From NCBI GenBank assembly GCA_046756245.1, contig JBHHVZ010000074.1:1-13998 (forward strand): a stretch of DNA of 13,998 bases, in the 5' to 3' direction. Position numbers and translations under genes: made by a program. This document shows positions 7,635 to 13,998 of the stretch, one piece after another. Under the pieces are notes generated by a model. The model did no database searches. It was given only the letters and a program-made list of their open reading frames with translations, and had not been told where the DNA came from. This stretch comes from G021776435 sp046756245 (GTDB lineage: Bacteria > Pseudomonadota > Alphaproteobacteria > Caulobacterales > Parvularculaceae). The first letter of the stretch is position 1. Each line of letters starts with the position of its first letter.

Positions 7635-7701
7635 CAAGAGCGCGCGTTGGCGATCAAGCGTCCTCCTCCCGGACGCCGCCAGCGCGCGCTCTTGGTTTTT
7701 T
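7635..7701 (+). terminator. Long composite intrinsic terminator with T6 tail
   Basis: CAAGAGCGCGCGTTGGCG (7635-7652) pairs over 18 bp with CGCCAGCGCGCGCTCTTG (7677-7694), with one G.U wobble. Inside its loop a second stem forms, GCGTCC/GGACGC (7658-7663 with 7671-7676). A single G and then T6 (7696-7701) follow directly. This is a convincing + strand terminator closing the receptor transcript. Confidence 0.8.
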
Positions 7702-7758
7702 GCGGGATGAGAGCGCTGGCGCGCTTCTGGATATGTTGAAGTTAAAATTTTCTCTGTC

Positions 7759-7887
7759 ATTCCGGGGCGAGCGAAGCTCGAACCCGGAATCCAGTCCTGA
7801 GCACTGCAGCTTACGCCTACCGTGCCGCTGATCGCGGAGACAGGCTCAGGCATGGATTCCGGATCGCGGTTTGCGCCGCGTCCGGAA
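7759..7887. repeat. Dispersed two-hairpin intergenic palindrome
   Basis: Hairpin 1 pairs ATTCCGGG with CCCGGAAT (7759-7766, 7783-7790) and has an inner CGAGC/GCTCG stem. Hairpin 2 pairs TTCCGGA with TCCGGAA (7857-7863, 7881-7887) and has an inner CGCGG/CCGCG stem. The two are joined by a nearly perfect inverted repeat, 7784-7802 with 7844-7862 (17 of 19 bases). From memory, sequences starting CATTCCGGGGC and ending ACCCGGAATCCAG are abundant between alphaproteobacterial genes. It lies at the 3' end of the aminotransferase gene and may serve as its terminator. The rest of the 7573-7910 gap holds only the terminators already listed and a small AGCGC-TGGC-GCGCT palindrome (7712-7725). Confidence 0.75.
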
Positions 7888-7910
7888 AGGAGCTTGAATT
7901 TCAACAAACC

Positions 7911-9194
7911 CTAAAGCGCCGTGACGCACTCTTCGAGGATCGCCGCGCCGCGGTCGATTTCCTCCGCCGTCACCGACAGCGGCGGCGCCATGCGAATGAC
8001 GTTGCCGTAAAAGCCGCCGATTCCGACCAGAAGACCGCGCGCTTTTGTTTCCTCAAGAACGTGCTTGGCCTTGTCGCGGGCGGGCGTTTTCCCGTCAGCC
8101 TCGACGAACTCAAGGCCCATCATCAGGCCCTTGCCGCGCACATCGCCGAGCGCCGAGCATTTGTCCTGAAGCGCGGTCATGCGCGTCCGGAACCGTTTTC
8201 CCTGTTCGAGCGCATTCGCTTGCAGGTTATGGTTGAAAAGATAGGCGAGATTGGCGAGCGCGCCGCTGGTCGCGAGCGGGTTGCCGCCGAAGGTCGAAAT
8301 CGAATTGGCGGTGAAGCAGTCGATGATGTCGGCGCGTCCGACGACGCCGCCGATCGCCAGCCCGTTGCCGAGGCCTTTGGCGAAGGTCATGAGATCGGGC
8401 GTTACGCCATGCGCCTGATAGCCCCAGAAATTCTCGCCCGTGCGTCCCCAGCCGGTCTGCACTTCGTCTGAAATGAACAGGATTCCGGTTTTGTCGAGCA
8501 CCTCCTTGAAGCGCCCGAAAAGCCCGTCCGGCGGCGTCGCGAATCCGCCGACGCCGAGAATCGATTCGGCGATAAGACAGGCGACGTCGCCGCTGGCGGA
8601 AACGTCGAGAATGTTCTGCAGGTCGTCCGCACAGGCTTCGATGTAATCGGCGTCCGACAGGTCTTTGAACGGACTGCGATAGCGGTAGCTTCCATGCACG
8701 TAGCTGACATTGAACGGCGAAAGCGGCGAGGGCGACCAGGCGGCGATGCCGGTCACCGGCACGGTCGAGAACGACCGGCCATGATAGCTGTGGCGCATCG
8801 CCAGCACATGGTTCGAACGCCGGTAGGCAGTCGCCAGCATCAAGGCGGCGTCGTTGGCCTCGCTGCCGGAATTGGTGAAAAACACCTTGGCGTTCGGAAT
8901 GCCGGAAAGCTCGGCGATTTTTTCCGCAAGCTCGATTTGCGATTCAATCAAATAAAGCGTCGAGGTGTGGAGCATTTTCGACGCCTGGTCCTGAATGGCG
9001 TCGACCACTTCCTTGACGCCGTAGCCCGTCATGGTCGTCAGGATGCCGCCGAAGAAATCGAGATATTCGCGGCCGTCGCCGTCCCAGACGGTGCGGCCGT
9101 CGCCGCGGACGATCGAAATCGGTTCGTCGTAATAAAGCGCCATCCAGTTCGGCAGGACGCTGCGATGGCGGTCGAGCAGGGAGATGTTCTGCAT
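7911..9194 (-). CDS. Class III PLP-dependent aminotransferase (AGXT2/omega-amino acid type)
   Basis: This cytosolic transaminase moves an amino group from an omega- or beta-amino acid to pyruvate, glyoxylate or 2-oxoglutarate. Seen: phosphate-binding NSGSEAND (108-115), SYHGR (136-140) stacking on PLP, the signature region SDEVQTGWGRTG (242-253; D243 binds the pyridine N), FAKGLGNG (271-278; K273 is the Schiff-base lysine), STFGGNP (300-306) and IRMAPPL (400-406; Arg401 likely binds the substrate carboxylate). At 427 aa it is full length. AGGA stands ~10 bp before the start. The segment LDFFGGILTTMTGYG resembles aminotransferases I associate with reductive pyrimidine catabolism, so beta-alanine or 3-aminoisobutyrate is a candidate substrate. 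GABA or a polyamine product is the alternative, given the PuuR-like regulator next door. Confidence 0.92.
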   Translation of the reverse strand: MQNISLLDRHRSVLPNWMALYYDEPISIVRGDGRTVWDGDGREYLDFFGGILTTMTGYGVKEVVDAIQDQASKMLHTSTLYLIESQIELAEKIAELSGIPNAKVFFTNSGSEANDAALMLATAYRRSNHVLAMRHSYHGRSFSTVPVTGIAAWSPSPLSPFNVSYVHGSYRYRSPFKDLSDADYIEACADDLQNILDVSASGDVACLIAESILGVGGFATPPDGLFGRFKEVLDKTGILFISDEVQTGWGRTGENFWGYQAHGVTPDLMTFAKGLGNGLAIGGVVGRADIIDCFTANSISTFGGNPLATSGALANLAYLFNHNLQANALEQGKRFRTRMTALQDKCSALGDVRGKGLMMGLEFVEADGKTPARDKAKHVLEETKARGLLVGIGGFYGNVIRMAPPLSVTAEEIDRGAAILEECVTAL

Positions 9195-9222
9195 GGCGAT
9201 CGATCCTAATTGGCGCGCTAAC

Positions 9223-9238
9223 GGAGCTTTGCCGCTCC
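9223..9238 (-). promoter_or_regulatory. Small hairpin in the aminotransferase leader
   Basis: GGAGC (9223-9227) and GCTCC (9234-9238) form a 5-bp stem with a 6-nt loop, about 30-45 bp before the aminotransferase start. Beside it is a near-palindrome TTGGCGCGCTAA (9210-9221). Either could be a leader structure or a regulator site. Confidence 0.25.
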
Positions 9239-9257
9239 AATTCTCTCGCGCGGCGTA

Positions 9258-9274
9258 TGCGGACTAAAACCGCA
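9258..9274. promoter_or_regulatory. Inverted repeat TGCGG-N7-CCGCA in the divergent promoter region
   Basis: This perfect 5-bp-arm inverted repeat lies 64 bp upstream of the aminotransferase start, where its promoter should be. It is a second candidate operator in the 9195-9408 gap. GTTCA half-site-like words also occur at 9279 and 9312. Confidence 0.3.
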
Positions 9275-9370
9275 ATCGTTCAAGTGTCGAGTATTCTGAT
9301 CGCGTTTAGCGGTTCAACTGTTTTCTGCTTCGCTTTAACGGCTTGAAAACACGGGGGAAGCCGTGCAGAT

Positions 9371-9388
9371 TGTTCAATATATTTAACA
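9371..9388. promoter_or_regulatory. PuuR-like operator palindrome
   Basis: TGTTCAATATATTTAACA is an 18-bp palindrome with a single mismatched pair, in an AT-rich island 20 bp before the regulator ATG. Its reverse strand reads TAAATATATTGAACA, which matches 13 of 15 positions of the E. coli PuuR site AAAATATAATGAACA (recalled from memory). It is the likely autoregulatory site and may also control the divergent aminotransferase. Confidence 0.6.
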
Positions 9389-9408
9389 TCAAGAACGAAA
9401 GCGGAAAA

Positions 9409-9954
9409 ATGAACGACCTCGGCGGCAAATTGCGGCGGTTGCGCGAAGCGCACGGGCTTTCCCAAAGGGAGCTCGCCAAACGCGTCGGCGTCAGCAATGG
9501 CGCGATCTCGCAGATCGAAAACGGCGGGACCGACCCGACGGTCGGATTGTTGAAGAAGATACTCGGAGGTCTGTCGGTTTCGGTCTCGGAGTTTTTTACG
9601 CGCGATTTCGCCGCCGTCAGCCCGTTCTTTTTCTCGAAAAACGAACTCGTGGAGATCGGCGCCGGGCTCGTCTCCTATCGGGAGGTCGCCTCCAGCCTCA
9701 AGCGCCGCAAATTGCAAATCCTGCACGAGCGTTACAAACCCGGCGCCGATACGGGGCCGTCCAAACTTTCGCACCGCGGCGAGGAGGGCGGGCTCGTTCT
9801 CGAAGGCCGGCTTGAAGTGCAGGTCGGCGATCATTCGCGCGTTCTGGGGCCGGGCGACGCCTATCAGTTTCAGAGCGTCAATCCGCACCGTTTCCGCAAC
9901 GCCGGCGATGTCGACTGCGTGTTGGTCACCGCGTGCACGCCGCCGACATTTTAG
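9409..9954 (+). CDS. XRE-cupin transcriptional regulator (PuuR-like)
   Basis: This DNA-binding repressor or sensor has an N-terminal Cro/C1-type helix-turn-helix (residues ~6-61: LRRLREAHGLSQRELAKR, then SNGAISQIENG) and a C-terminal cupin (~107-173, with SHRGEEGGLVLEGRLEVQVG and PGDAYQFQSVNPHRFRN) that should bind the effector. The 181-aa length from the ATG at 9409 matches E. coli PuuR (~185). An in-frame TTG at 9343 would add 22 residues but would place the palindrome 9371-9388 inside the gene, and GAAAGCGG precedes the ATG, so I prefer the ATG. It is transcribed divergently from the aminotransferase, the classic arrangement of a local regulator. The effector is unknown; in PuuR it is putrescine, and here an amino acid or amine is plausible. 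Confidence 0.9.
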   Translation: MNDLGGKLRRLREAHGLSQRELAKRVGVSNGAISQIENGGTDPTVGLLKKILGGLSVSVSEFFTRDFAAVSPFFFSKNELVEIGAGLVSYREVASSLKRRKLQILHERYKPGADTGPSKLSHRGEEGGLVLEGRLEVQVGDHSRVLGPGDAYQFQSVNPHRFRNAGDVDCVLVTACTPPTF

Positions 9955-9979
9955 AAACGGTTCGGTTCAATATTTGATT

Positions 9980-9998
9980 ATCCTGAGACAATCAGGAT
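9980..9998. terminator. Possible bidirectional terminator between convergent genes
   Basis: ATCCTGA (9980-9986) pairs with TCAGGAT (9992-9998) around a 5-nt loop. It lies in the 58-bp gap between the regulator stop and the GT2 stop. T tracts are poor on both sides, so termination is uncertain. Confidence 0.4.
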
Positions 9999-10012
9999 TG
10001 CCGCGCGACAGC

Positions 10013-11017
10013 TTACGGCTCCGCAACGTCATCATTTGCAATTGGCCGCAGAACCGCTTCGCGCCGCACAATCTTGATCGGCGACCAGGCGAGCGACTTC
10101 ATCAAATCGCTGATGCGAACTCGGCGGTCTTGTTGGAGCGCGCGTCTTTTATTGCGGAGCGCGCCCAGCCCTCCGTAGCCGTCCTTTAAAGCGCGCCAAT
10201 ATGCAGGGCCTATGCCCGCGCCCCATGAACGCGCGAGAAGATAGCAATTAACGGCGAATTGCACTGGCAGGAGCGGCCAGTACACAACGCCAGGCATGTT
10301 TTTGTAGGCGGTCCAGATTCGATTTCTGTTTCCGTAATAGACGGCGAATTCGCTGTTGCGACCGGCGACGGCCGATCCTTCATGATAAACGATCGCGTCC
10401 GCCGTCTGGACCGCTCGCCCGCCGGCGAGGCGTAACCGAAAGCCGAGATCGACATCCTCGCCGTAACAGAAAAAGTCTTCGTCGAAGCCGCCGAGCGCCT
10501 CGAACGTCTGGCGTCGGTAAAGCGCCGCTGCGGCGCAGGGCGAAAAGCATTCGCCCTCCGGCGGCAGTTTGTCGGCCGGCCAGCCGTAATGGCCCCGGTA
10601 TGGAACGCCGAATATGTGAAAGACGTCGCCGGCGCCGTCAATACGCGCAGCATCGCCGGCTTGAAGCTGGGTGGAGCCGATGGCGTCGGCCCAGGGATGG
10701 CGTTTCGTCGCCGCCATAAGCTGCTCAAGCCAGTCGGGCGCCGCGTACGCGTCCGGATTGAGAAAGGCGAGCCATGCTCCCGTTGCTTTTTGCGCGGCGC
10801 GATTATTGGCGGCGGCGAATCCAAGATTCTCGCCGGCGTTGATAATATGAGCTGCCGGGCCATTCGTCCGTGCGCGTTCGAGCGATCCATCGCTCGATGC
10901 GTTGTCGATGACGATGGTTTCAAAGTCCTGGAACGTTTGGGCCTTCAGACAGTCAAGACATCGCCCGAGACGGTCGCCCGAGTTATAATTGACGATAATT
11001 ACCGAAACGTCGGGCAT
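10013..11017 (-). CDS. Family 2 glycosyltransferase (WbbL/rhamnosyltransferase-like)
   Basis: This enzyme transfers a sugar from a nucleotide-sugar onto a growing surface glycan at the cytoplasmic face of the membrane. Seen: a GT-A fold start VSVIIVNYNSGDRL (4-17), IDNASSDGS (37-45), GENLGFAAANN (62-72), the LNPDAY variant of the metal-binding DxD (86-91), GGFDEDFFCYGEDVDLGFR (176-194, acceptor/base region) and a hydrophobic stretch near 243-262 that may anchor it to the membrane. At 334 aa it is somewhat longer than minimal WbbL. The start ATG has GGAG about 13 bp upstream, which is distant. It is transcribed away from the GT4 gene and belongs with the polysaccharide genes to its right. The sugar donor is unknown; rhamnose is suggested only by family resemblance. 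Confidence 0.9.
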   Translation of the reverse strand: MPDVSVIIVNYNSGDRLGRCLDCLKAQTFQDFETIVIDNASSDGSLERARTNGPAAHIINAGENLGFAAANNRAAQKATGAWLAFLNPDAYAAPDWLEQLMAATKRHPWADAIGSTQLQAGDAARIDGAGDVFHIFGVPYRGHYGWPADKLPPEGECFSPCAAAALYRRQTFEALGGFDEDFFCYGEDVDLGFRLRLAGGRAVQTADAIVYHEGSAVAGRNSEFAVYYGNRNRIWTAYKNMPGVVYWPLLPVQFAVNCYLLARSWGAGIGPAYWRALKDGYGGLGALRNKRRALQQDRRVRISDLMKSLAWSPIKIVRREAVLRPIANDDVAEP

Positions 11018-11180
11018 TCGAGCTTCTGCTCCGAATTGAACGGCCTTTGAACCGCGTTCTGTCTCTTTAAGGAATATTTAGCCGTTAGGCCCGCCGAATG
11101 AAACGATCAAAGCTTCGCAATGGGGGGCGCAATCGGTTAGCGTGTCGTTTCGTTGGCGCGCCGTTAAAAGGATACGGTGA

Positions 11181-12362
11181 ATGCCCCTGACGGGCGTTGA
11201 AAAAATCATCTGGCGCGTGCGCGATCTCGTATTTGCGCCGCCCGTCCGAGGCCGGCTCGTCGAGGGCCCGGTCGTTGTCGCAGGACTCTTCCGGGCCGCC
11301 AGCGGGATCGGCCGAGCGGCGCGGGGATGCGCCGAGGCGCTCGAAAAGGCTGGCGGCAACATTACGCGCGTCGATCTGAGCGGGGTTTTCGGTCAGGAGG
11401 ATCTTCCCGCCGATCCACGCCTGACGACAATGCCAACTAAAGAAACCGGAACATTGATTCTGCATTGCAATGCGCCCGAGGCCGATCGCGCGCTTCTGGC
11501 GCTGCGCCATTTTCGCGGCAAGCGTTGGCGAATCGTTGGTTGCTGGGTCTGGGAGACGTCTGTCGCGCCGGAGAGCTGGCGGCGAGCGAGCCGCCGTCTT
11601 TCGGAAATCTGGACGCCGAGCCGGTTCGCCGCCGACGCCATCGCCGCGGTCTCGGCCGTTCCGGTGCGCGCTGTCCCGCATTTCGTGGCGGCGCCGGACG
11701 GCCTGGCTGCAGACCGCAAGCGCTTCAATCTCGAGGATGAGCAGTTTGTGTGTCTGGCTATGGCGGATGGAAGGTCGTCGTTCTTCAGGAAGAATCCAAT
11801 CGGCGCAATTCGCGCGTTCAGGCGAGGGCTCGGAGAGCGACCGGAGGCGCGCCTTGTCGTCAAAGCAAGAAATCTTGGCGAGCAGCCTGCGTTTAAAGAG
11901 CTGCTGTCAGACGCCGCCGAAGGCGATCGTCGAATTATTATTCTGGAAGAAGATTTCACAGAGGACGATCAATGGCGGTTGCTTGCGTGCGCGGATGTTT
12001 TCATCTCACTCCACCGGTCGGAAGGCTTCGGTCTCCCGGTTGCTGAAGCCATGGCGCTCGGCAAAGCGGTCATAGCCACGGGGTGGTCCGGAACGGCTGA
12101 ATTTTTGGATCCCGACGCTGCAATCGCCGCGCCCTGGAAACTGGAGCCGGTTGACGATCCATCGCTTCGCTATAAGCCCGCAGACGGCGCGGTCTGGGCG
12201 GAGCCGGACGAGGATGCGGCGGCGCGCGCGCTTCACCGTCTTGCAGGCGACCCCGCGCTTCGCCGAACTTTGGGCGAGACTGCGCGTGCGGCGATTGCGC
12301 GCCATTGCGGCGCCGGCGCCTATGCCGACGCCCTGCAAACCCTGCCCGGCGCCAATGCTTAA
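11181..12362 (+). CDS. Family 4 glycosyltransferase (GT-B fold)
   Basis: This retaining glycosyltransferase probably works in surface-polysaccharide assembly. Seen: an N-terminal Rossmann domain with SGIGRAARGCAEAL (41-54), a central link with WTPSRFAADAI (144-154), FRKNPIGAIRAF (202-213; R/K donor-phosphate contacts) and the donor-site EGFGLPVAE (281-289), the EX7E motif, followed by GKAVIATGWSGTAEFL. At 393 aa it is a typical GT4. The ATG at 11181 is preceded by AAAAGGA (spacing ~9). It diverges from the GT2 gene across a 163-bp gap in which I see no clear promoter, and it runs head-on into the ABC ATPase gene with a 4-bp overlap (12359-12362). The donor and acceptor sugars cannot be read from the sequence. 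Confidence 0.9.
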   Translation: MPLTGVEKIIWRVRDLVFAPPVRGRLVEGPVVVAGLFRAASGIGRAARGCAEALEKAGGNITRVDLSGVFGQEDLPADPRLTTMPTKETGTLILHCNAPEADRALLALRHFRGKRWRIVGCWVWETSVAPESWRRASRRLSEIWTPSRFAADAIAAVSAVPVRAVPHFVAAPDGLAADRKRFNLEDEQFVCLAMADGRSSFFRKNPIGAIRAFRRGLGERPEARLVVKARNLGEQPAFKELLSDAAEGDRRIIILEEDFTEDDQWRLLACADVFISLHRSEGFGLPVAEAMALGKAVIATGWSGTAEFLDPDAAIAAPWKLEPVDDPSLRYKPADGAVWAEPDEDAAARALHRLAGDPALRRTLGETARAAIARHCGAGAYADALQTLPGANA

Positions 12363-13129
12363 GCGCGGCCGGCTTTCATTTCGGCGTCATACGCATCAAG
12401 CAGCGCCTCGACCTCGCCCATGGCGCGGATTTCGCCGCCATCCAGCCAGAGCGCCCGGTTGCAGTTCTGCAACAGCATTTGACGATTGTGCGAAGCGAGC
12501 ACAAGCACGCCCGCCTTGCCGACGAAATTTTTCATGCGCTCGCCTGCTTTGGCCCTGAAGGATGCGTCGCCGGCGCTGATCCACTCGTCAAGAATCAAAA
12601 TCTCCGGCTCAAAAGCAGTCGCGATGGCGAAATTCAGCCGCATGCGCATGCCGGCCGAATAGGTCACGATCGGCATGTCGAGAAATTCGCCGAGCTCGGA
12701 AAATTCGACGATATCGGCCCGGCGCGCCTCGATCGCCTCGCGCGAATGCCCGGAGGCGAGCCCGCGCAAGGTGATGTTCTTGTGGCCGGTCGCCTCCATC
12801 TGCATGCCGAGATTGATGTTGATGAGATTGGTCGAGCGTCCGTCGACGATAACGCGTCCTGCATCCGGCGGGATGATGCCGGCGAGCGCCTGCAACAGCG
12901 TCGTCTTGCCGGCGCCGTTGCGCCCGATGATGGCGAGACGGTCGCCGCTGGTGAGTTCGAAGGAGATGTCGTGCAGCGCCTTGACGCCGAGGATCCTGCC
13001 GCGTGGCGACATGATGATGCGGTCGTCATGGAGCGCGCCGGCGTCGAGCCCTTGCGTTTCCGCCGGCGAGGCGGCGCCCCCGTATAACGGGAAGGTCAGC
13101 GAGACGTTTTCGACGGAAATGCGGGCCAT
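12359..13129 (-). CDS. Polysaccharide ABC exporter, ATP-binding subunit (Wzt/KpsT-like)
   Basis: This ATPase drives export of a lipid-linked polysaccharide through the adjacent permease. Seen: Walker A GRNGAGKTT (69-77), Q-loop Q110, signature YSAGMRMRL (157-165), Walker B ILILDE (177-182) followed by the WISAGDASF D-loop region typical of the O-antigen/capsule/teichoic-acid subfamily, and switch His214. It is 256 aa, so it lacks the C-terminal glycan-binding domain of long Wzt proteins and resembles short KpsT-type subunits. I chose the ATG at 13129, where the ABC domain begins. The frame stays open 49 codons further upstream, but that part lies inside the permease gene and looks non-conserved. 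The chosen start is 4 bp after the permease stop, with GAGG close by, so translation is coupled. Confidence 0.93.
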   Translation of the reverse strand: MARISVENVSLTFPLYGGAASPAETQGLDAGALHDDRIIMSPRGRILGVKALHDISFELTSGDRLAIIGRNGAGKTTLLQALAGIIPPDAGRVIVDGRSTNLININLGMQMEATGHKNITLRGLASGHSREAIEARRADIVEFSELGEFLDMPIVTYSAGMRMRLNFAIATAFEPEILILDEWISAGDASFRAKAGERMKNFVGKAGVLVLASHNRQMLLQNCNRALWLDGGEIRAMGEVEALLDAYDAEMKAGRA

Positions 13130-13133
13130 CGCC

Positions 13134-13985
13134 TCAAACCCAGAACGGCAGGCGGCGGCGCATGACTGATGCGACGAGAATTGTCGCCGTCCATCCGGCC
13201 ATGGTGACGCCCAGCACCGCCGGCCAGCTTTGGGGAAGCATCGGATCGCCGAGCAAAGGCGCGCGGAAGATTTCAAGAAAATGTGTGAGCGGATTAAACC
13301 CGGCGACGGTCTTTCGAAGCCCCGTCTGTTCGGCGTAAACCCACAGGATCGGCGTTGCGAAAAACAGGACGCGCGTGATCGCCGCCACCAGATGGCTGAA
13401 ATCGCGCCAACGGGTTGCGAACAGGCCGAAAAAGAATTGCACCCATACCGCGTTGACGAGATAAACCGCGAGCGCCGGCAAGGCGTAAAGCGCGCCCCAT
13501 GTGGGGCGCCAGCCGAGGACGGCCATGACAGAGAAGCCGACGGCGAGTTGAATCAGGAACGGAAAAACCGACCGGGCGATGCTTTTGTAAACATAGACGG
13601 AGTAAGGCAAAGGCGTCGATTTGATCCAGGTTCCCGCGGCGCGAAACACCTGGCACCCGTCGGTGACGTTGCCGATGAGAAACGTAAATCCGGCAAAACC
13701 AAGCGCCACGTAGAAAATGAAATGCCGCGCGCTCAGCGTTGCGAAGCCGCTGAAGAACAAAGAGATGGCGGCGACGAAAATAAGGTAGGAAATTCCAATC
13801 CAGGCGACGCCCAGCACGCTGCGCCGATAACGCTGTTGAATTTCGTCCCAGGCGAAGGCGCGCCAGACGGGGCCCATCGCAAACCCGTCGCGCAAATCGC
13901 GCAGCATGGCGAGGGGCCCGGAATTGGCGTGGGCCGAATATGTCGTCGCCACTTCTGGCGTGGAAGGTTGATCCATTACTTCCAT
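13134..13985 (-). CDS. Polysaccharide ABC exporter, ABC-2 permease subunit (Wzm/KpsM-like)
   Basis: This inner-membrane channel subunit exports polysaccharide together with the ATPase encoded immediately downstream. Seen: a ~40-residue cytoplasmic N-terminus, an amphipathic segment with WDEIQQRYRRSVLGVAW (46-62) as in ABC2-type O-antigen/teichoic-acid permeases, then about six hydrophobic segments, and a basic C-terminal tail (MRRRLPFWV). The 283-aa length is usual for Wzm (~260-280). Two starts are possible: ATG at 13985, and ATG at 13976, which has GGAAG just upstream (inside the longer reading) and gives 280 aa; the second has the better ribosome binding site. Only 13 bases lie beyond the start in this window, so the promoter and upstream partners are unseen. 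Confidence 0.92.
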   Translation of the reverse strand: MEVMDQPSTPEVATTYSAHANSGPLAMLRDLRDGFAMGPVWRAFAWDEIQQRYRRSVLGVAWIGISYLIFVAAISLFFSGFATLSARHFIFYVALGFAGFTFLIGNVTDGCQVFRAAGTWIKSTPLPYSVYVYKSIARSVFPFLIQLAVGFSVMAVLGWRPTWGALYALPALAVYLVNAVWVQFFFGLFATRWRDFSHLVAAITRVLFFATPILWVYAEQTGLRKTVAGFNPLTHFLEIFRAPLLGDPMLPQSWPAVLGVTMAGWTATILVASVMRRRLPFWV

Positions 13986-13998
13986 GTTAACGAAAACC

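Noticed and set aside
7602..7907. 101-codon - strand open frame in the gap after the receptor gene
   Set aside because: It runs across a terminator and a dispersed palindrome, so the frame is open only because of GC-rich repeat sequence.
9343..9408. TTG-initiated N-terminal extension of the XRE-cupin regulator
   Set aside because: It contains the 9371-9388 operator-like palindrome, is not helix-turn-helix sequence, and the ATG at 9409 gives the normal family length.
11098..11190. 30-codon + strand frame overlapping the GT4 start
   Set aside because: There is no convincing ribosome binding site, its composition is Arg-rich, and it shows no recognisable motif; chance in GC-rich DNA is likelier than a real small protein.
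12305..13087. 260-codon + strand open frame opposite the ABC ATPase gene
   Set aside because: The opposite strand holds Walker A, signature and Walker B motifs in order; the + strand product shows no recognisable domain.
13130..13276. 49-codon upstream extension of the ABC ATPase frame
   Set aside because: It overlaps the permease gene, encodes no ABC-domain sequence, and a well-placed ATG at 13129 follows the permease stop by 4 bp.

Overview
The window is GC-rich (roughly 60% by eye), Gram-negative DNA. The TonB-dependent receptor, the dispersed CATTCCGGGGCGAGCG-type intergenic palindrome and the overall codon style suggest an alphaproteobacterium, perhaps in the Caulobacterales/Parvularculales/Sphingomonadales range. 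That placement is inference. I see no rRNA, tRNA, CRISPR array, integrase or transposase.

Region A (1-7572, all + strand) is a nucleoside acquisition and salvage locus. It holds a pyrimidine/thymidine nucleoside phosphorylase, a CNT (NupC-type) nucleoside permease, an inosine-uridine-type nucleoside hydrolase, a ribokinase-like PfkB sugar kinase and a TonB-dependent outer-membrane receptor. Together these could carry nucleosides across both membranes, release the base, and feed ribose and deoxyribose phosphates into central metabolism. The hydrolase and kinase genes are separated by a ~267 bp inverted-repeat element with a G13/C18 core.

Region B (7573-7910) is non-coding. It holds a GC hairpin, a long composite terminator with a T6 tail, and a dispersed two-hairpin palindrome.

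Region C (7911-9954) is a divergent pair: a class III PLP aminotransferase (- strand) and a PuuR-like XRE-cupin regulator (+ strand). The regulator has an 18-bp near-perfect palindrome just upstream of its start, which closely resembles the E. coli PuuR site as I remember it. The aminotransferase may act on beta-alanine/3-aminoisobutyrate, which would continue pyrimidine breakdown from region A, or on another omega-amino acid such as GABA.

Region D (10013-13985) is a surface-polysaccharide locus: a GT2 glycosyltransferase (-), a divergent GT4 glycosyltransferase (+), and a Wzt/Wzm-type ABC exporter pair (-). The GT4 and ATPase genes converge and share a 4-bp stop overlap.

No gene in the window belongs to a wholly unknown family. 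The most interesting leads are the receptor inside the nucleoside locus with its own operator-like palindrome, the PuuR-like site at the divergent regulator, and the large palindromic element between the hydrolase and kinase genes.
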